From Paenibacillus sonchi (GTDB lineage Bacteria; Bacillota; Bacilli; Paenibacillales; Paenibacillaceae): 64,000 bases of DNA. Numbering within the stretch: the stretch's first letter is position 1; every line of letters starts with the position of its first letter. The notes below the pieces were generated by a model. That model was not told where the DNA came from. It ran no database searches and saw nothing but the letters and a program-made list of their open reading frames with translations. The position numbers were made by a program, and so were the translations under genes. This document shows positions 9,676 to 18,860 of this stretch, piece after piece. Where the stretch lies: positions 2,232,001 to 2,296,000 of the forward strand of contig NZ_CP068595.1 in NCBI RefSeq assembly GCF_016772475.1, in the 5' to 3' direction.

Positions 9676-10683
9676 TTGAAACGGGGAATGCGAATAGGAA
9701 TCTGGACAGCATCGCTGCTGGCTGTGGTCATCCTCCTTTTTATTGGAAGCCGCATAACGGACGATCGCAGCCACAAGGGGGATAACGCTGATTTCCCCGG
9801 GAAGCCGATCACATTAATTGTGCCGTACGCTGCAGGCGGAGGAACCGATGCAACCGCAAGGGCATTAGCCAAAGCGGCAGAGAAGGTTCTGGGACAGCCG
9901 GTTATCGTTGTCAACCGGACAGGCGGGGGAGGCTCCGTCGGGCTGATGGAAGGCGCGGGCGCCAAGGGTGACGGATACACGGTAACCTTTTTGCCGGCCG
10001 AATTGACCATCCTTCCGCATCTGGGCTTGCTGCCGATTACCTATGAGAAATTCAAACCCATCGCTCAAACCAATTTTGATCCTTCCGCCATTACCGTAAG
10101 GCAAGGCGCGCCGTGGCAGACTGTGAATGAATTTCTCGGCTTTGCGAAAGCGCATCCAGGGGAATTGAAAATGGGAAACGCAGGAACGGGGAGCATTTGG
10201 CATTTAGCGGCCATAACGCTGGAACGGGAAACAGGTGTGAAGTTTGCACATATCCCCTTTGAAGGTGCAGGGCCTGCCGTCTCCGCTTTAATGGACGGTT
10301 TTGTGGATGCGGTGCCTGTGAGTCCCGCCGAAGTGAAAAAGTATGTGGATGAAGGAAAGCTGCGGACACTGGCGGTTAACGCCGACAAGCGCTCTGATGC
10401 GCTGCCGGGTGTTCCCACTCTGGAGGAGCAGACCGGAATACATGTGAATTTCACGGGTACATGGCGAGGACTTGCTGTACCAAAGGATACACCGGATGCG
10501 ATTGCGGATATACTCGCCGGGGCATTTATCAAGGGAACCGAAGACAAGGCCTTCCGTGAGTATATGAACGTAAATGGACTTGGACTGCTGGTTAAGGACG
10601 GCAAAGCCTTCTCGCGGCAATTGAAAGAAAGCGATGATACCTTCGCCAAAATGATTCCGGAGCTCGGACTCAGCCGCAAGTGA
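9676..10683 (+). CDS. TctC/Bug-family tripartite tricarboxylate transporter binding protein
   Basis: Extracytoplasmic solute-binding protein of the Bug/TctC family. A basic N-terminus and membrane helix (about residues 6-22) are followed by the family hallmarks PITLIVPYAAGGGTDATAR and GNAGTGSIWHLA. The helix has no lipobox, so it is a signal peptide or an anchor. The start is probably the TTG at 9676, seven bases after AGAGG; the ATG at 9670 directly abuts that site. TctA and TctB membrane partners are absent from the window, so this is an orphan. Such orphans can serve as ligand sensors; the adjacent membrane AraC regulator makes that attractive, but it is inference. Confidence 0.85.
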   Translation: MKRGMRIGIWTASLLAVVILLFIGSRITDDRSHKGDNADFPGKPITLIVPYAAGGGTDATARALAKAAEKVLGQPVIVVNRTGGGGSVGLMEGAGAKGDGYTVTFLPAELTILPHLGLLPITYEKFKPIAQTNFDPSAITVRQGAPWQTVNEFLGFAKAHPGELKMGNAGTGSIWHLAAITLERETGVKFAHIPFEGAGPAVSALMDGFVDAVPVSPAEVKKYVDEGKLRTLAVNADKRSDALPGVPTLEEQTGIHVNFTGTWRGLAVPKDTPDAIADILAGAFIKGTEDKAFREYMNVNGLGLLVKDGKAFSRQLKESDDTFAKMIPELGLSRK

Positions 10684-10783
10684 CGTGAAAGCGCAGTCAA
10701 GCAAATTTTTTCTCAGAGAGAGCTGCCCGCAGGTTGGCATACTGTAGTGGACAGCCTGGCTCGTGGGGCTGATTTGCTGCGCC

Positions 10784-10815
10784 TATAATATGCAAAATAT
10801 TGATTTTATGCAAAA
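10784..10815 (+). promoter_or_regulatory. -10-like box and direct repeat before the KdgT gene
   Basis: A TATAAT hexamer at 10784-10789 is followed by two copies of TATGCAAAA about 18 bases apart (10789-10815). The direct repeat just downstream of a -10 box would suit a repressor site. No good -35 is visible, so the promoter call is weak. Confidence 0.35.
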
Positions 10816-10832
10816 ATTAAGTGGAGAAAGGT

Positions 10833-11849
10833 ATGATCAATCACATGAAAATCAAACAGACCTTAGATAAGATTCCCGGCGGTATGATGCTGGTTCCATT
10901 ATTTCTTGGAGCTATCATCCACACGGCTTTTCCAAATGCGGGCGAGTACTTTGGCGGCTTCACCAAAGGCCTTATGACGGGTACTGTACCTATTCTGGCC
11001 GTCTGGTTCTTCTGTATGGGCGCTGCGATTGATGTCAGAGCAACCGGAACGGTCATCCGTAAATCCGGTACACTCGTCTTGACCAAGATTGCCGTAGCCT
11101 GGGTAGTAGCCCTGATTGCCATTCAGTTTCTGCCTGAGGGCGGTGTGCAAAGCGGATTTTTTGCCGGATTATCTGTTCTGGCGATCATTTCCGCAATGGA
11201 TATGACCAACGGCGGCCTGTACGCTTCCATTATGCAGCAATATGGCACCAAGGAGGAATCTGGCGCATTTGTACTGATGTCACTGGAATCCGGGCCGCTC
11301 GTAACCATGCTGATTCTGGGCAGCACCGGAGCAGCCGTATTCGAACCGCATCTGTTTGTAGGCGCTGTGCTTCCTTTCCTGATCGGCTTCCTGTTGGGTA
11401 ACCTGGACCATGATCTGCGCGCTTATTTCGGCAAAGCTACACAGACACTCATTCCCTTCTTCGGGTTCGCACTGGGCAGCTCGATCGACCTGGGTGTAAT
11501 TGCAGATACAGGCCTGCTCGGTATTCTGCTGGGGGTTGTTGTCATTATTATTACAGGTGTGCCGCTGATTCTGGCGGACAAATTCATTGGAAAGGGCAAC
11601 GGAACTGCCGGACTTGCCGCCTCGAGTACAGCCGGAGCTGCTGTAGCGAACCCGATGCTGGTAGCCAACATGAAGCCGGAATTCCTGCCAGCCGCCGAAT
11701 CGGCAACTGCGCTTGTGGCAGCCTCGGTAATCGTGACCTCCATCCTGGTTCCGGTCGTTACAGCGTATTATTCAGACTATATGAAAAAGAAAAAACCGCC
11801 CGTAGAGGGCGGACCCATGGATATTAAAACTCAGAAAACTGCAATATAA
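10833..11849 (+). CDS. kdgT: 2-keto-3-deoxygluconate permease
   Basis: KdgT-family proton symporter for 2-keto-3-deoxygluconate, a pectin breakdown intermediate. It has about ten hydrophobic segments and family signatures such as [15 protein letters not shown] near the N-terminus and [14 protein letters not shown] at mid-length. About 338 residues from the ATG at 10833, preceded by GGAGAAAGG; the upstream GTG at 10821 and the ATG at 10845 are alternatives. No kdgK, kdgA or pectinase is nearby, so it is a lone transporter. A hairpin terminator follows at 11907. Confidence 0.92.
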   Translation: MINHMKIKQTLDKIPGGMMLVPLFLGAIIHTAFPNAGEYFGGFTKGLMTGTVPILAVWFFCMGAAIDVRATGTVIRKSGTLVLTKIAVAWVVALIAIQFLPEGGVQSGFFAGLSVLAIISAMDMTNGGLYASIMQQYGTKEESGAFVLMSLESGPLVTMLILGSTGAAVFEPHLFVGAVLPFLIGFLLGNLDHDLRAYFGKATQTLIPFFGFALGSSIDLGVIADTGLLGILLGVVVIIITGVPLILADKFIGKGNGTAGLAASSTAGAAVANPMLVANMKPEFLPAAESATALVAASVIVTSILVPVVTAYYSDYMKKKKPPVEGGPMDIKTQKTAI

Positions 11850-11906
11850 TATATTCGTGTAACAACGTAAATTATACGTTTTATAGAAGAATTCCCTCAT
11901 GAATTT

Positions 11907-11949
11907 AGCCCCTCTAACCACCGTCATATCGGTGAAGGAGGGGCTTTTA
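11907..11949 (+). terminator. intrinsic terminator after kdgT
   Basis: The 8-bp stem AGCCCCTC with GAGGGGCT encloses a loop that itself holds a small hairpin (CACCG with CGGTG), followed by TTTT. Confidence 0.8.
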
Positions 11950-12016
11950 GTATAATTAGGAATTTTCTCATTAATAGGGGAAGGCAGGGCGCATCACTGG
12001 TTCTGCCGGGCAACTG

Positions 12017-12063
12017 ATTGCACCTCCCGGACGGCTGGTGACCGGGCGGAATGCAATTTTTTT
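12017..12063 (+). terminator. second hairpin with T tract before adaA
   Basis: ATTGCACCTCCCGG pairs imperfectly with the CCGGGCGG and TGCAAT arms and is followed by seven T. It lies about 85 bases before adaA. It could terminate read-through from kdgT or attenuate the alkylation operon; the sequence alone does not decide. Confidence 0.6.
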
Positions 12064-12149
12064 GCACTGTCGTAATCTTGCTCTCCTGTTCCAAAGGGCT
12101 GCATAAGGCATATTGAATCGTATATACTGGCGGTATGAGGTGATTACCG

Positions 12150-12725
12150 ATGGACCAGGCATTATTCGAACAGATCTACGAATCCGTTGTGCGGCGCGAA
12201 CCGACCTATGATGGTGTATATTATACTGCGGTGCTGACGACACATATTGTCTGCCGCCCCTCCTGCCGGGCGAGAACGCCGAAGGCGGGCAATGTGGTTT
12301 TTTATGAATCCTTGGAGCAGGCGGTAGCCGCCGGGTTCAGGCCCTGCAAAAGATGCCGCCCGGAGGAAGGCGGCGTGCTGCGCCCGGACGCGGTGCTTGC
12401 GGCCGAGGCAGACCGGCTGATGGAGGCGCAGTTCGGGCAGAAGGTGACATTGGAGATGCTTGCCGGATGGCTGAGGGTCAGCCCGTTCCATCTGCAGCGC
12501 ACCTATAAGCGGGTCACCGGGCGGTCGCCCGCCGGGCGGCTCGATCAGCTGCGCATGGAGAAAGCATGTGCGCTGCTCGCAGATACGGAGCTTGCGGTTG
12601 CCGAGGTGGGACAAGCGGTAAGCTTTCGCGGGCCATCCCACTTTACCGCATGGTTCACGCGGAAGACCGGTCTGCCGCCGACAGAATATCGTGCCCAATT
12701 CAAAGGAGGGATTTATCATGAGTGA
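12150..12725 (+). CDS. adaA: AdaA, methylphosphotriester acceptor and AraC-type activator
   Basis: A 191-residue relative of the N-terminal half of Ada. The zinc site C35, C39, C66, C69 (C35 in ...IVCRPSCRAR) includes the cysteine that takes a methyl group from DNA phosphotriesters. Methylation turns the protein into an activator, acting through the AraC-type HTH (about 85-185). It is the first gene of the operon adaA-adaB-alkA. The ATG follows TGAGGTGA. Its stop lies 8 bases inside adaB. By family knowledge it activates its own operon upon methylation damage; no clear Ada box was identified. Confidence 0.95.
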   Translation: MDQALFEQIYESVVRREPTYDGVYYTAVLTTHIVCRPSCRARTPKAGNVVFYESLEQAVAAGFRPCKRCRPEEGGVLRPDAVLAAEADRLMEAQFGQKVTLEMLAGWLRVSPFHLQRTYKRVTGRSPAGRLDQLRMEKACALLADTELAVAEVGQAVSFRGPSHFTAWFTRKTGLPPTEYRAQFKGGIYHE

Positions 12726-13272
12726 AATTACGATTTATCGTCATACCCTGAACCTGGGGAACCGGGACTGGACCCTGTGGGCCAGTGAGAAGGGCCTGGT
12801 CCGTATATCTTTCGGGTTAGAAGAGCGTCTGCCTGAAGGGAAGTGGCTGAACACCTATGCTCCACGGCACCGTTATCAGGAAGATCAGACGGTGTTCATG
12901 CAGCTTGGAATTACCCGGGAAATGGAGAGCTATTTCGGGGGAGCAGCGGTCAGCTTCAAGGATATCCCGCTGGATATCTGGGGCACTCCGTTTCAGCAGG
13001 AGGTCTGGAAGGGACTGGCCACCATTGCGCACGGTGAAGTCATTACCTACCGGGAGCTTGCCGGGAGAATTGGCAGACCGCAAGCCATGCGCGCCGTAGG
13101 GACAGCCAACGGACAGAATCCGCTGCCGGTCATTCTGCCTTGTCACCGGGTCATTGGCACGAATGGCACATTGACCGGATACCGGGGAGGGCTCAAGCTG
13201 AAGCAGGAGCTGCTTGCACTGGAAGGCATTAATCATGTGGGGGCGGCGGGCCATGAACGATTTGCTTTTTGA
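12718..13272 (+). CDS. adaB: O6-methylguanine-DNA methyltransferase
   Basis: A suicide repair enzyme that transfers alkyl groups from O6-methylguanine to its own cysteine. The active motif PCHRV carries the acceptor C142; the AVGTANGQNP segment before it is also typical. It has 184 residues from the ATG at 12718, which follows AAAGGAGGGA at ideal spacing. It overlaps adaA by 8 bases (ATGAGTGA) and alkA by about 20 bases, so the three genes are translationally coupled. Confidence 0.95.
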   Translation: MSEITIYRHTLNLGNRDWTLWASEKGLVRISFGLEERLPEGKWLNTYAPRHRYQEDQTVFMQLGITREMESYFGGAAVSFKDIPLDIWGTPFQQEVWKGLATIAHGEVITYRELAGRIGRPQAMRAVGTANGQNPLPVILPCHRVIGTNGTLTGYRGGLKLKQELLALEGINHVGAAGHERFAF

Positions 13273-14152
13273 GCTGCCGCTGCCGGAGTTTTTCGACTTC
13301 GGGGTCTGCCTGGAGTACCTGAACCGCTCGCCGCTTGAATGCCTGTACCGGACGGATCAGGAGGGAGTGACCCGTTATTTCAATCTGGATAACCAGCCGC
13401 TGCTTATCAAGCTGACAGTTCCCGCGGGGAACAGAATGCACGTAACACTGCTGCACGGAGACATTCCCGGTCCAGAGGCGGCAGAATGGCTGGCCCGCTA
13501 TATCCGGGAATGGTTCGATCTGGACCGCGATCTGGCGCCATTCTACCATCTGGCGCAAGCTGACCCGCTGCTGGCACCGCTTGCTGAGCAGCATAAGGGG
13601 CTGCGGATCGTCGGCATTCCCGATCTGTTCGAGGCGCTATGCTGGGCCATTCTGGGACAGCAGGTGAATCTGGCTTTTGCCTACAGGCTGAAGCAGCAGC
13701 TGACCGCTGCCTACGGCGGATCGCTGGAATGGGAAGGGGATGTCTATTATGCATTCCCCGGCCCGGAAGTGTTCGCAGATGTGCAGCCGGAGGAGCTGTA
13801 CGCCCTGCAGCTGACCCGCAGCAAAGCGCGGACAGTGCTGGACGTGGCCGCGCTTATAGCCAGCGGCGGCTTAAGCCGCGAAGCGCTGCTGGCGCTGCCG
13901 TCCCCGGACGCCGCCGAGCAGCGTCTGCTGCAGATCCGCGGTATCGGTCCATGGACCTCGCAGTATGTGAGGATGCGCTGTCTGGATGACACCACAGCCT
14001 TCCCGGTGGGAGATGTCGGGCTGCAGAATGCGGTCAAATTTCTGACCGGCATGGACCGGAAGCCTACCCCGGCAGAGCTGCTGAAGCTGGCAGAGCCTTG
14101 GCGCGGCTGGGAGGCTTACGCCACATTCTATTTGTGGCGGGCGCTGTATTAA
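13253..14152 (+). CDS. alkA: DNA-3-methyladenine glycosylase II (AlkA-like)
   Basis: A base-excision glycosylase removing 3-methyladenine and related alkylated bases. An AlkA-type N-terminal domain is followed by the HhH-GPD core: the hairpin LLQIRGIGPWTSQYV, then FPVGDVG with catalytic Asp about residue 254. About 299 residues. The start ATG at 13253 lies inside the end of adaB, after a GGGGGCGG stretch. With adaA and adaB this makes a complete adaptive response to alkylation in one operon, as in Bacillus subtilis. A strong terminator follows. Confidence 0.93.
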   Translation: MNDLLFELPLPEFFDFGVCLEYLNRSPLECLYRTDQEGVTRYFNLDNQPLLIKLTVPAGNRMHVTLLHGDIPGPEAAEWLARYIREWFDLDRDLAPFYHLAQADPLLAPLAEQHKGLRIVGIPDLFEALCWAILGQQVNLAFAYRLKQQLTAAYGGSLEWEGDVYYAFPGPEVFADVQPEELYALQLTRSKARTVLDVAALIASGGLSREALLALPSPDAAEQRLLQIRGIGPWTSQYVRMRCLDDTTAFPVGDVGLQNAVKFLTGMDRKPTPAELLKLAEPWRGWEAYATFYLWRALY

Positions 14153-14180
14153 AGCTTTATGAATGAGTACACCATATCAG

Positions 14181-14231
14181 CATACAAGCCATGGTTCCTG
14201 CAGCAGCAGGGGTCATGGCTTGTATGTTTTT
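14181..14231 (+). terminator. intrinsic terminator of the adaA-adaB-alkA operon
   Basis: A 13-bp perfect stem (CATACAAGCCATG with CATGGCTTGTATG) is followed by five T. Confidence 0.93.
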
Positions 14232-14278
14232 ACAGGACGGATGACTAAACTTTCTGCCGATTTTCAGTTTTTTTTCCT

Positions 14279-14312
14279 TGAAAATAACTTTTTGGATGTC
14301 TTGCCCATCTAA
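14279..14312 (+). promoter_or_regulatory. candidate ECF-type promoter of the sigma factor operon
   Basis: TGAAAATAAC followed by a T run, then CATCTAA after about 17 bases, resembles ECF promoters (AAC motif with T tract at -35, CGTC-like -10). It lies 35 bases before the sigma gene, as expected for autoregulation. Similarity is by eye only. Confidence 0.45.
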
Positions 14313-14345
14313 TTATATAGAGGGCCCTCAAGGAGGAAGAATCAT

Positions 14346-14888
14346 TTGCTGGACAACGAACTGGATATCAAAAAGGCGCAGAAAGGCGACCACGAAGCGT
14401 TTATCCGTCTTTTTAGACAACTGGAATCACAGTTGTACCGATTAGCCAAAACCATTCTGACACAAGATGAAGATTGCGCGGATGCGCTTCAGGAAACGAC
14501 ACTGAAGGTGTATAAAGGACTCGCGAGCCTTAAGCAGCCCAAGTTTTTCAAAACCTGGGTGATCCGCATCCTGATTAATGAATGCAATCAGTTGCTCCGT
14601 ATGCGTGAGCGAACTGTGGCTGTGGCGGAGATTCCCGAGGAAACGGCCGCTTCCTATGCACATTTTGAAGATTCAGGGAGCGTGGACTTGCAAAGCTGCA
14701 TTAATAGGCTGGACGAATCCCTGCGGCTGGCTATCGTGCTTTTCTACTATGAGGATTTATCCATTAAGCAGATTGCGGGTGTGCTTGGCATCTCCGAAGG
14801 GGCGGTCAGGGCACGGCTTCACCGCGCACGCCGATTGTTATCCGAACAGATACAGCCTGTGCGGGAGGAGGGTCTTGCTCATGAGTAA
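14346..14888 (+). CDS. ECF-type RNA polymerase sigma factor
   Basis: A 180-residue sigma-70 family member with regions 2 (about residues 14-80, with DALQETTLKVYKG) and 4 (about 115-168, with the HTH LSIKQIAGVLGISEGAVRARLHRAR) and no region 1 or 3. The TTG start at 14346 is fixed by AAGGAGGAAG. The stop overlaps the next gene by 8 bases, coupling it to its membrane anti-sigma factor. It probably responds to envelope stress, judged from the family and the membrane partner. The cognate promoter may be the ECF-like element upstream. Confidence 0.93.
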   Translation: MLDNELDIKKAQKGDHEAFIRLFRQLESQLYRLAKTILTQDEDCADALQETTLKVYKGLASLKQPKFFKTWVIRILINECNQLLRMRERTVAVAEIPEETAASYAHFEDSGSVDLQSCINRLDESLRLAIVLFYYEDLSIKQIAGVLGISEGAVRARLHRARRLLSEQIQPVREEGLAHE

Positions 14889-16036
14889 TGAAAATTTAGA
14901 AAAGCAGCTCAGGGAGCTAAGAAAAGCTAATACACAGGAGCTTCCTCCTTTACTGCGAACGCGGCAGGATTCAATTTATGCATCGCTCGCCACAATCGTC
15001 CAGGATTCTGGCGTGAAGAAAAAGAAAAGAAAAATATATCCAAAAATTGCGGCTGTAGCAGCGGCAATATTGCTCAGTGTTATGCTGACGGCAATCTATC
15101 CGCCAGCGTTAGCCAATGCGCTGAAGCAGCTTCCGTGGGTAGGCGGTATTTTTGAACGGGCAGATGATCTGGGGCTGCAGGCCGCCCAGAGTTTGGGTCT
15201 GATTTCCCGTCCAAACAGCAGTGATACTCATGAAGGGATCACCTTATCTGCCGAAGAGGCTGTATTTGACGGCAACCGTTTGGCATTCTCAGTGAAGCGT
15301 GAAGGGGAAGGGCTGGGCGATAAGCTGACCGGAGTTACAGTGGGCCCGGATGGGAAGCTTTTTCAGGAGAAAGGCACAATTTCATCTGCAAAAGTATTGA
15401 TCGACGGGGTTCCGCTGGAGGAGTTTGCAGCTGGCCATTGGGAAGCTGTGCCGTATCTAAGCTGGATAGGGGGGAGGAGGATAATACAGCTATTTTTGAG
15501 CTGGTGGATTCTTCGAATTTGGGTATCTCGACCAAACCCTTTCCTGACCAGTTTGTACTGACCTTAATCATTGGCTTAGAAGGTATTGATGAACCGTTCA
15601 TTCTCCAAATTCCTGCACGGAGGGTTACAGAAAACATAATTGACACCCCTGGTATACGCGTACAGGCAGATGGATGGAGTCTGACGCTGCAAAAGCTGGA
15701 ATACAGTCCGTTAACGACCCGTCTGTCACTCACGCTTGAACAAGAGGCAGACGGAAATCGCAGAGCTTTTGAACTAACGGACTTTGAAGTAATGGATGAA
15801 CAGGGACAGGTGCTGGAAAGTACACATCAATCAGGTTTCCTGTCTTCCGATAGGTCGCGTAATGTGGATTTGCTTACAGAGCCGTTCGGCAAACACCCAA
15901 ATATGCTCACCATCCGGGCCTATTATAATGAATTAAAGGACCCGGGAAAAAGCATGGGCTGTTCAAAACAGATAGCTCAGGGAACCCGGTGAAGCATTAT
16001 ATTAACGGTTTGGAGATCAACGTGCCAGTTCAATAA
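14881..16036 (+). CDS. membrane anti-sigma factor, DUF4179-like, two frameshifts
   Basis: A cytoplasmic N-terminus of about 50 residues, one membrane helix (AAVAAAILLSVMLTAIYP), then an extracellular region resembling DUF4179 and DUF5643 of anti-sigma factors paired with ECF factors. Two breaks occur: in G6 at 15469-15474 and in A5 at 15947-15951. Adding one base at each restores a single protein of about 385 residues ending at 16036. Both are homopolymer losses, so sequence error is likely. ATG at 14881 overlaps the sigma gene (ATGAGTAA). Holding the sigma factor at the membrane is inferred from order and topology. Confidence 0.82.
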
Positions 16037-16057
16037 AAAAATTAGGAGATGGATATC

Positions 16058-16978
16058 ATGAGAAAAAAGACAATGAAATTGGCTGTAATTGTAAGTGCTG
16101 CTGTATGGCTTGGAGTGCTGGGAATGCCGGCTGCCACCTATGCATCCGGGGTTCAACCGGCCGCCGAAGCTTTCCTGAATACACCGGAAGCCTCGGATTC
16201 ACACGATGAGCTTACTTTGAAAGGCAATGCACAGTTTGACGGAAATTATATTAAACTCAATCTGAGCCGTGAGGGAACCCTGTATTCAGGAAATTTCGCA
16301 GGAATAACCTTAAATGCTAAAGGCAAACCTTATATTGCAGAAGGGACAATAGTGGATATAGATGCCAAGATAACTCAACCGGGAGGGATTGAGTTGAAGT
16401 TCCCGCGCTGGAGCAAGGATGGGGATATCAACAAAGCGGTTGTTGTATTACCAATCGGATGGTTAAATGAAGAACAACAGGCAGGCCTGGCTGCTGGCTC
16501 TGAAATCAGCGTGAATGTCAAGCTTCAAGGTGTACAAGAGCCGTACGTACTGAAGCTTCCTTTTAAGCAGGAAGGAGTGGTGCGCAACATTCAGCCGCCT
16601 GCTCCAAAGGCAGACAGCCAATTTCAAATCGGAACCACCCGAATCGCTGCAGGAGAGAATTCTGTGCGTATTGCATTGGCGGTAAAAGGAGTACCCGAGC
16701 AAGCCCATCATATAGGATATGACATTTATGATAACCTGGGAAATGAGTTGGACATGATCGCAAGGGATTCTGATGCATATACCAAGGATACTATTAAGGA
16801 TACTATTTTTGAAGATTTATTGTACGGGGCGATCCGCCCAGACGCAGAATTTCTAATAATCAGACCCTATCAAGCGGTGTTTGAAAAGGGCAACCAAGGG
16901 TTATATAAGCTGGATGCCAAGGGAAACGTAATTAAAAATTATTACAAGCAGCTGGAAATCAAAATTCCTCTGAAATAG
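16058..16978 (+). CDS. secreted paralogue of the anti-sigma ectodomain
   Basis: About 306 residues, with a signal peptide at residues 1-27 (basic MRKKTMK start, hydrophobic core, cleavage near TYASG). The mature part parallels the extracellular part of the preceding anti-sigma: both carry an SDTHEGITLS or SDSHDELTLK segment, then a FDGN motif and an immunoglobulin-like DUF5643-type domain. It has no membrane anchor beyond the signal peptide. AGGAG lies 10 bases before the ATG at 16058. As third gene of the sigma operon it may compete with or tune the anti-sigma's sensing domain. That role is inference. Confidence 0.72.
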   Translation: MRKKTMKLAVIVSAAVWLGVLGMPAATYASGVQPAAEAFLNTPEASDSHDELTLKGNAQFDGNYIKLNLSREGTLYSGNFAGITLNAKGKPYIAEGTIVDIDAKITQPGGIELKFPRWSKDGDINKAVVVLPIGWLNEEQQAGLAAGSEISVNVKLQGVQEPYVLKLPFKQEGVVRNIQPPAPKADSQFQIGTTRIAAGENSVRIALAVKGVPEQAHHIGYDIYDNLGNELDMIARDSDAYTKDTIKDTIFEDLLYGAIRPDAEFLIIRPYQAVFEKGNQGLYKLDAKGNVIKNYYKQLEIKIPLK

Positions 16979-17075
16979 GCATTGCCGCAAGCAAACTTAT
17001 TTTAAACAAAATTTAAACAGCCCCTGCCCCGGCATTTAAACTAAGCCCCTTACAATGAAGTAATGAAGAGAGGGT

Positions 17076-18125
17076 ATGAAAGCAATCATCTTCATTCATC
17101 CATCATTGGGTAAAGGGGCTATTCATTCTATGAAAATGAAGAAAAAGTTCAAGTGGCTGAAAATAATCAGGAACATCATGCTGTTTGTAGTCGCAGTCCT
17201 GCTTATAGTTATGTCGGGTAACGGCATAATGACAATGTATGAGCATAAGCAATATCCGGCATGGGGCCAGTATGTTGAAGTGAAGGGCAAAAAAATGCAT
17301 GTGTACACGAAGGGAACAAAGGGCCGCACAATTGTAATGGTACCCGGGCTGGGCACAGCCGCACCTGTGCTGGATTACGAACCTTTGCTTAATGAGTTGG
17401 CCAAACAAAATAAAGTGGTAGTCGTAGAGCCCTTCGGGTATGGCTGGAGTGATCGGACCAATGAAAAGCGGACTGTGGACAACATCGTCGGGGAACTTCG
17501 CAGCGCGTTGCAGCAAGCGGACATCCCGGGCCCATACACGCTTTTGTCCCACTCTGCATCCGGCATCTACAGTGTATATTATGCCAATAAATTTCCCGAT
17601 GAAATCGAAGCGATTGCAGGAATTGATATCACCCTTCCGCAGGCAGTGGAGTACTTCAAGGAATCTGTACCGGCGATCCCTGCATATATGAGCCTGATTG
17701 CACCAAGCGGTATAGCCAGACTTGCAACTTATATCAATCCGTCAGATTTCCTGCCGAAGGCGGACGAAGGCACGTATTCTGATGAGAACATCAAGCTGAC
17801 CAAAATGATTACCGCCTGGAATGCGTACAATAAAGATGTAGTTAATGAAGCCAAAGAAATGGAGCATAACATCAACGCAACGAAAGAAATGACCTTTTCG
17901 CCCAATTTGCCTGTAATAATCTTTACGCCCAAGATAGATAAGGTAACTGAAGACGGCAAGTCCAATATCACCTTCTATGAAGAACAGCTCAAGAATGTAC
18001 GCACCCACCAACTTATCGTATTAAAAGGGCATCATTATCTGCATTGGACACACTATAAGAAAATAGCCGATGATGTGAATGCATTCTTAAGTGCTTCTCT
18101 GGATTCGCCCAGTAAAATCCTTTGA
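17076..18125 (+). CDS. alpha/beta hydrolase, membrane-anchored
   Basis: About 349 residues; an N-terminal membrane helix (about 35-52) places the catalytic domain outside the cell or at the membrane. The fold shows the oxyanion segment VMVPGLGT, the nucleophile elbow LSHSASG (Ser about residue 160) and a C-terminal GHHYLHW with the likely catalytic His. Substrate unknown; esterase, lipase or proline-iminopeptidase-like activity is possible. ATG at 17076 follows GAGAGGG closely; ATG at 17130 is an alternative that keeps the helix. Monocistronic. Confidence 0.82.
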   Translation: MKAIIFIHPSLGKGAIHSMKMKKKFKWLKIIRNIMLFVVAVLLIVMSGNGIMTMYEHKQYPAWGQYVEVKGKKMHVYTKGTKGRTIVMVPGLGTAAPVLDYEPLLNELAKQNKVVVVEPFGYGWSDRTNEKRTVDNIVGELRSALQQADIPGPYTLLSHSASGIYSVYYANKFPDEIEAIAGIDITLPQAVEYFKESVPAIPAYMSLIAPSGIARLATYINPSDFLPKADEGTYSDENIKLTKMITAWNAYNKDVVNEAKEMEHNINATKEMTFSPNLPVIIFTPKIDKVTEDGKSNITFYEEQLKNVRTHQLIVLKGHHYLHWTHYKKIADDVNAFLSASLDSPSKIL

Positions 18126-18138
18126 AACTATAAAAATA

Positions 18139-18619
18139 TGAAGCGAATCTGTTTGCCGGAGCATTGTTGCTGCCGGAAGATAAATTTGCCGTTGATATGA
18201 AGGATATTGTTCATCTCACGAATCCGGATGATTATCTGGATCTGAAAAAGAAATGGAAAACTTCGTTGCAGGTGTTAGGGTATAGGGCGACTCAGCTAGG
18301 ACTTATGGAACCCAGAAATCACCGGAATTTTTACGCGGCAATGCATCGGAAGAAATATTTGGAAAGGGAGCCGCTGGATAAAATCATTCCGATTCAGAAA
18401 CCAATGAAGGTCAAATCCATTATTGATCTCGTTTCGAAGCGGGGGCTTGTGGATATTCGTCAAATGATTGAGGACGACTGGAAAGCCGAAGTTGCATTCT
18501 TTCATCAAATGACGGGAATTGATCCTGGTTTCTTTAACAGATACATGACAAGAAATCTTGACTTCGGTATCCAAAATGTTACAAATATCCATGAGCATAT
18601 GTCTACTGATGATATGTAG
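18139..18619 (+). pseudogene. remnant of an ImmA/IrrE-type metallopeptidase or phage-type regulator
   Basis: The frame reading ANLFAGALLLPEDKF at its beginning is the segment that follows the HExxH helix in ImmA/IrrE (M78) proteins, where FAxxLLMPE is typical. The HTH and the metal-binding HExxH part are missing: upstream in the same frame is a stop (TAA about 18129), and no ribosome binding site or start exists. The open part from 18164 encodes 151 residues. I read it as the 3' end of a larger gene whose 5' half was deleted. A clear terminator follows. Family match is by eye. Confidence 0.6.
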
Positions 18620-18641
18620 TGCAGCTAAAAATAAATACAGC

Positions 18642-18689
18642 AAAAAGACGACGTTCATTCTGAATTCCGGATGAAGAGTCGTCTTTTTT
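18642..18689 (+). terminator. bidirectional-looking intrinsic terminator
   Basis: AAAAAGACGAC pairs with GTCGTCTTTTTT across a 25-base loop; flanking A and T tracts let it work on either strand. Confidence 0.88.
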
Positions 18690-18809
18690 ATTTTTGCAAA
18701 AAGCTCAGCGTATTTCTTTAAGAATTACGTAAAACCCAAAAAAATGCTTTACGAAATTGAACCTTTTTATTAATACCGGACTTACATTCAGTAGTTAATC
18801 TGTTTGATG

Positions 18810-18839
18810 TGGGAACGATCTCATATGGGAACGGTCTCA
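18810..18839 (+). promoter_or_regulatory. two tandem LacI-type operator candidates
   Basis: TGGGAACGATCTCA (18810-18823) and TGGGAACGGTCTCA (18826-18839) are imperfect palindromes with a central CG, as LacI-family operators have. They are 16 bases apart and end 21 bases before the LacI-family gene, suggesting autoregulation and control of the downstream operon. Confidence 0.6.
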
Positions 18840-18860
18840 CAGAGAAAGCGAGGGTAATCC

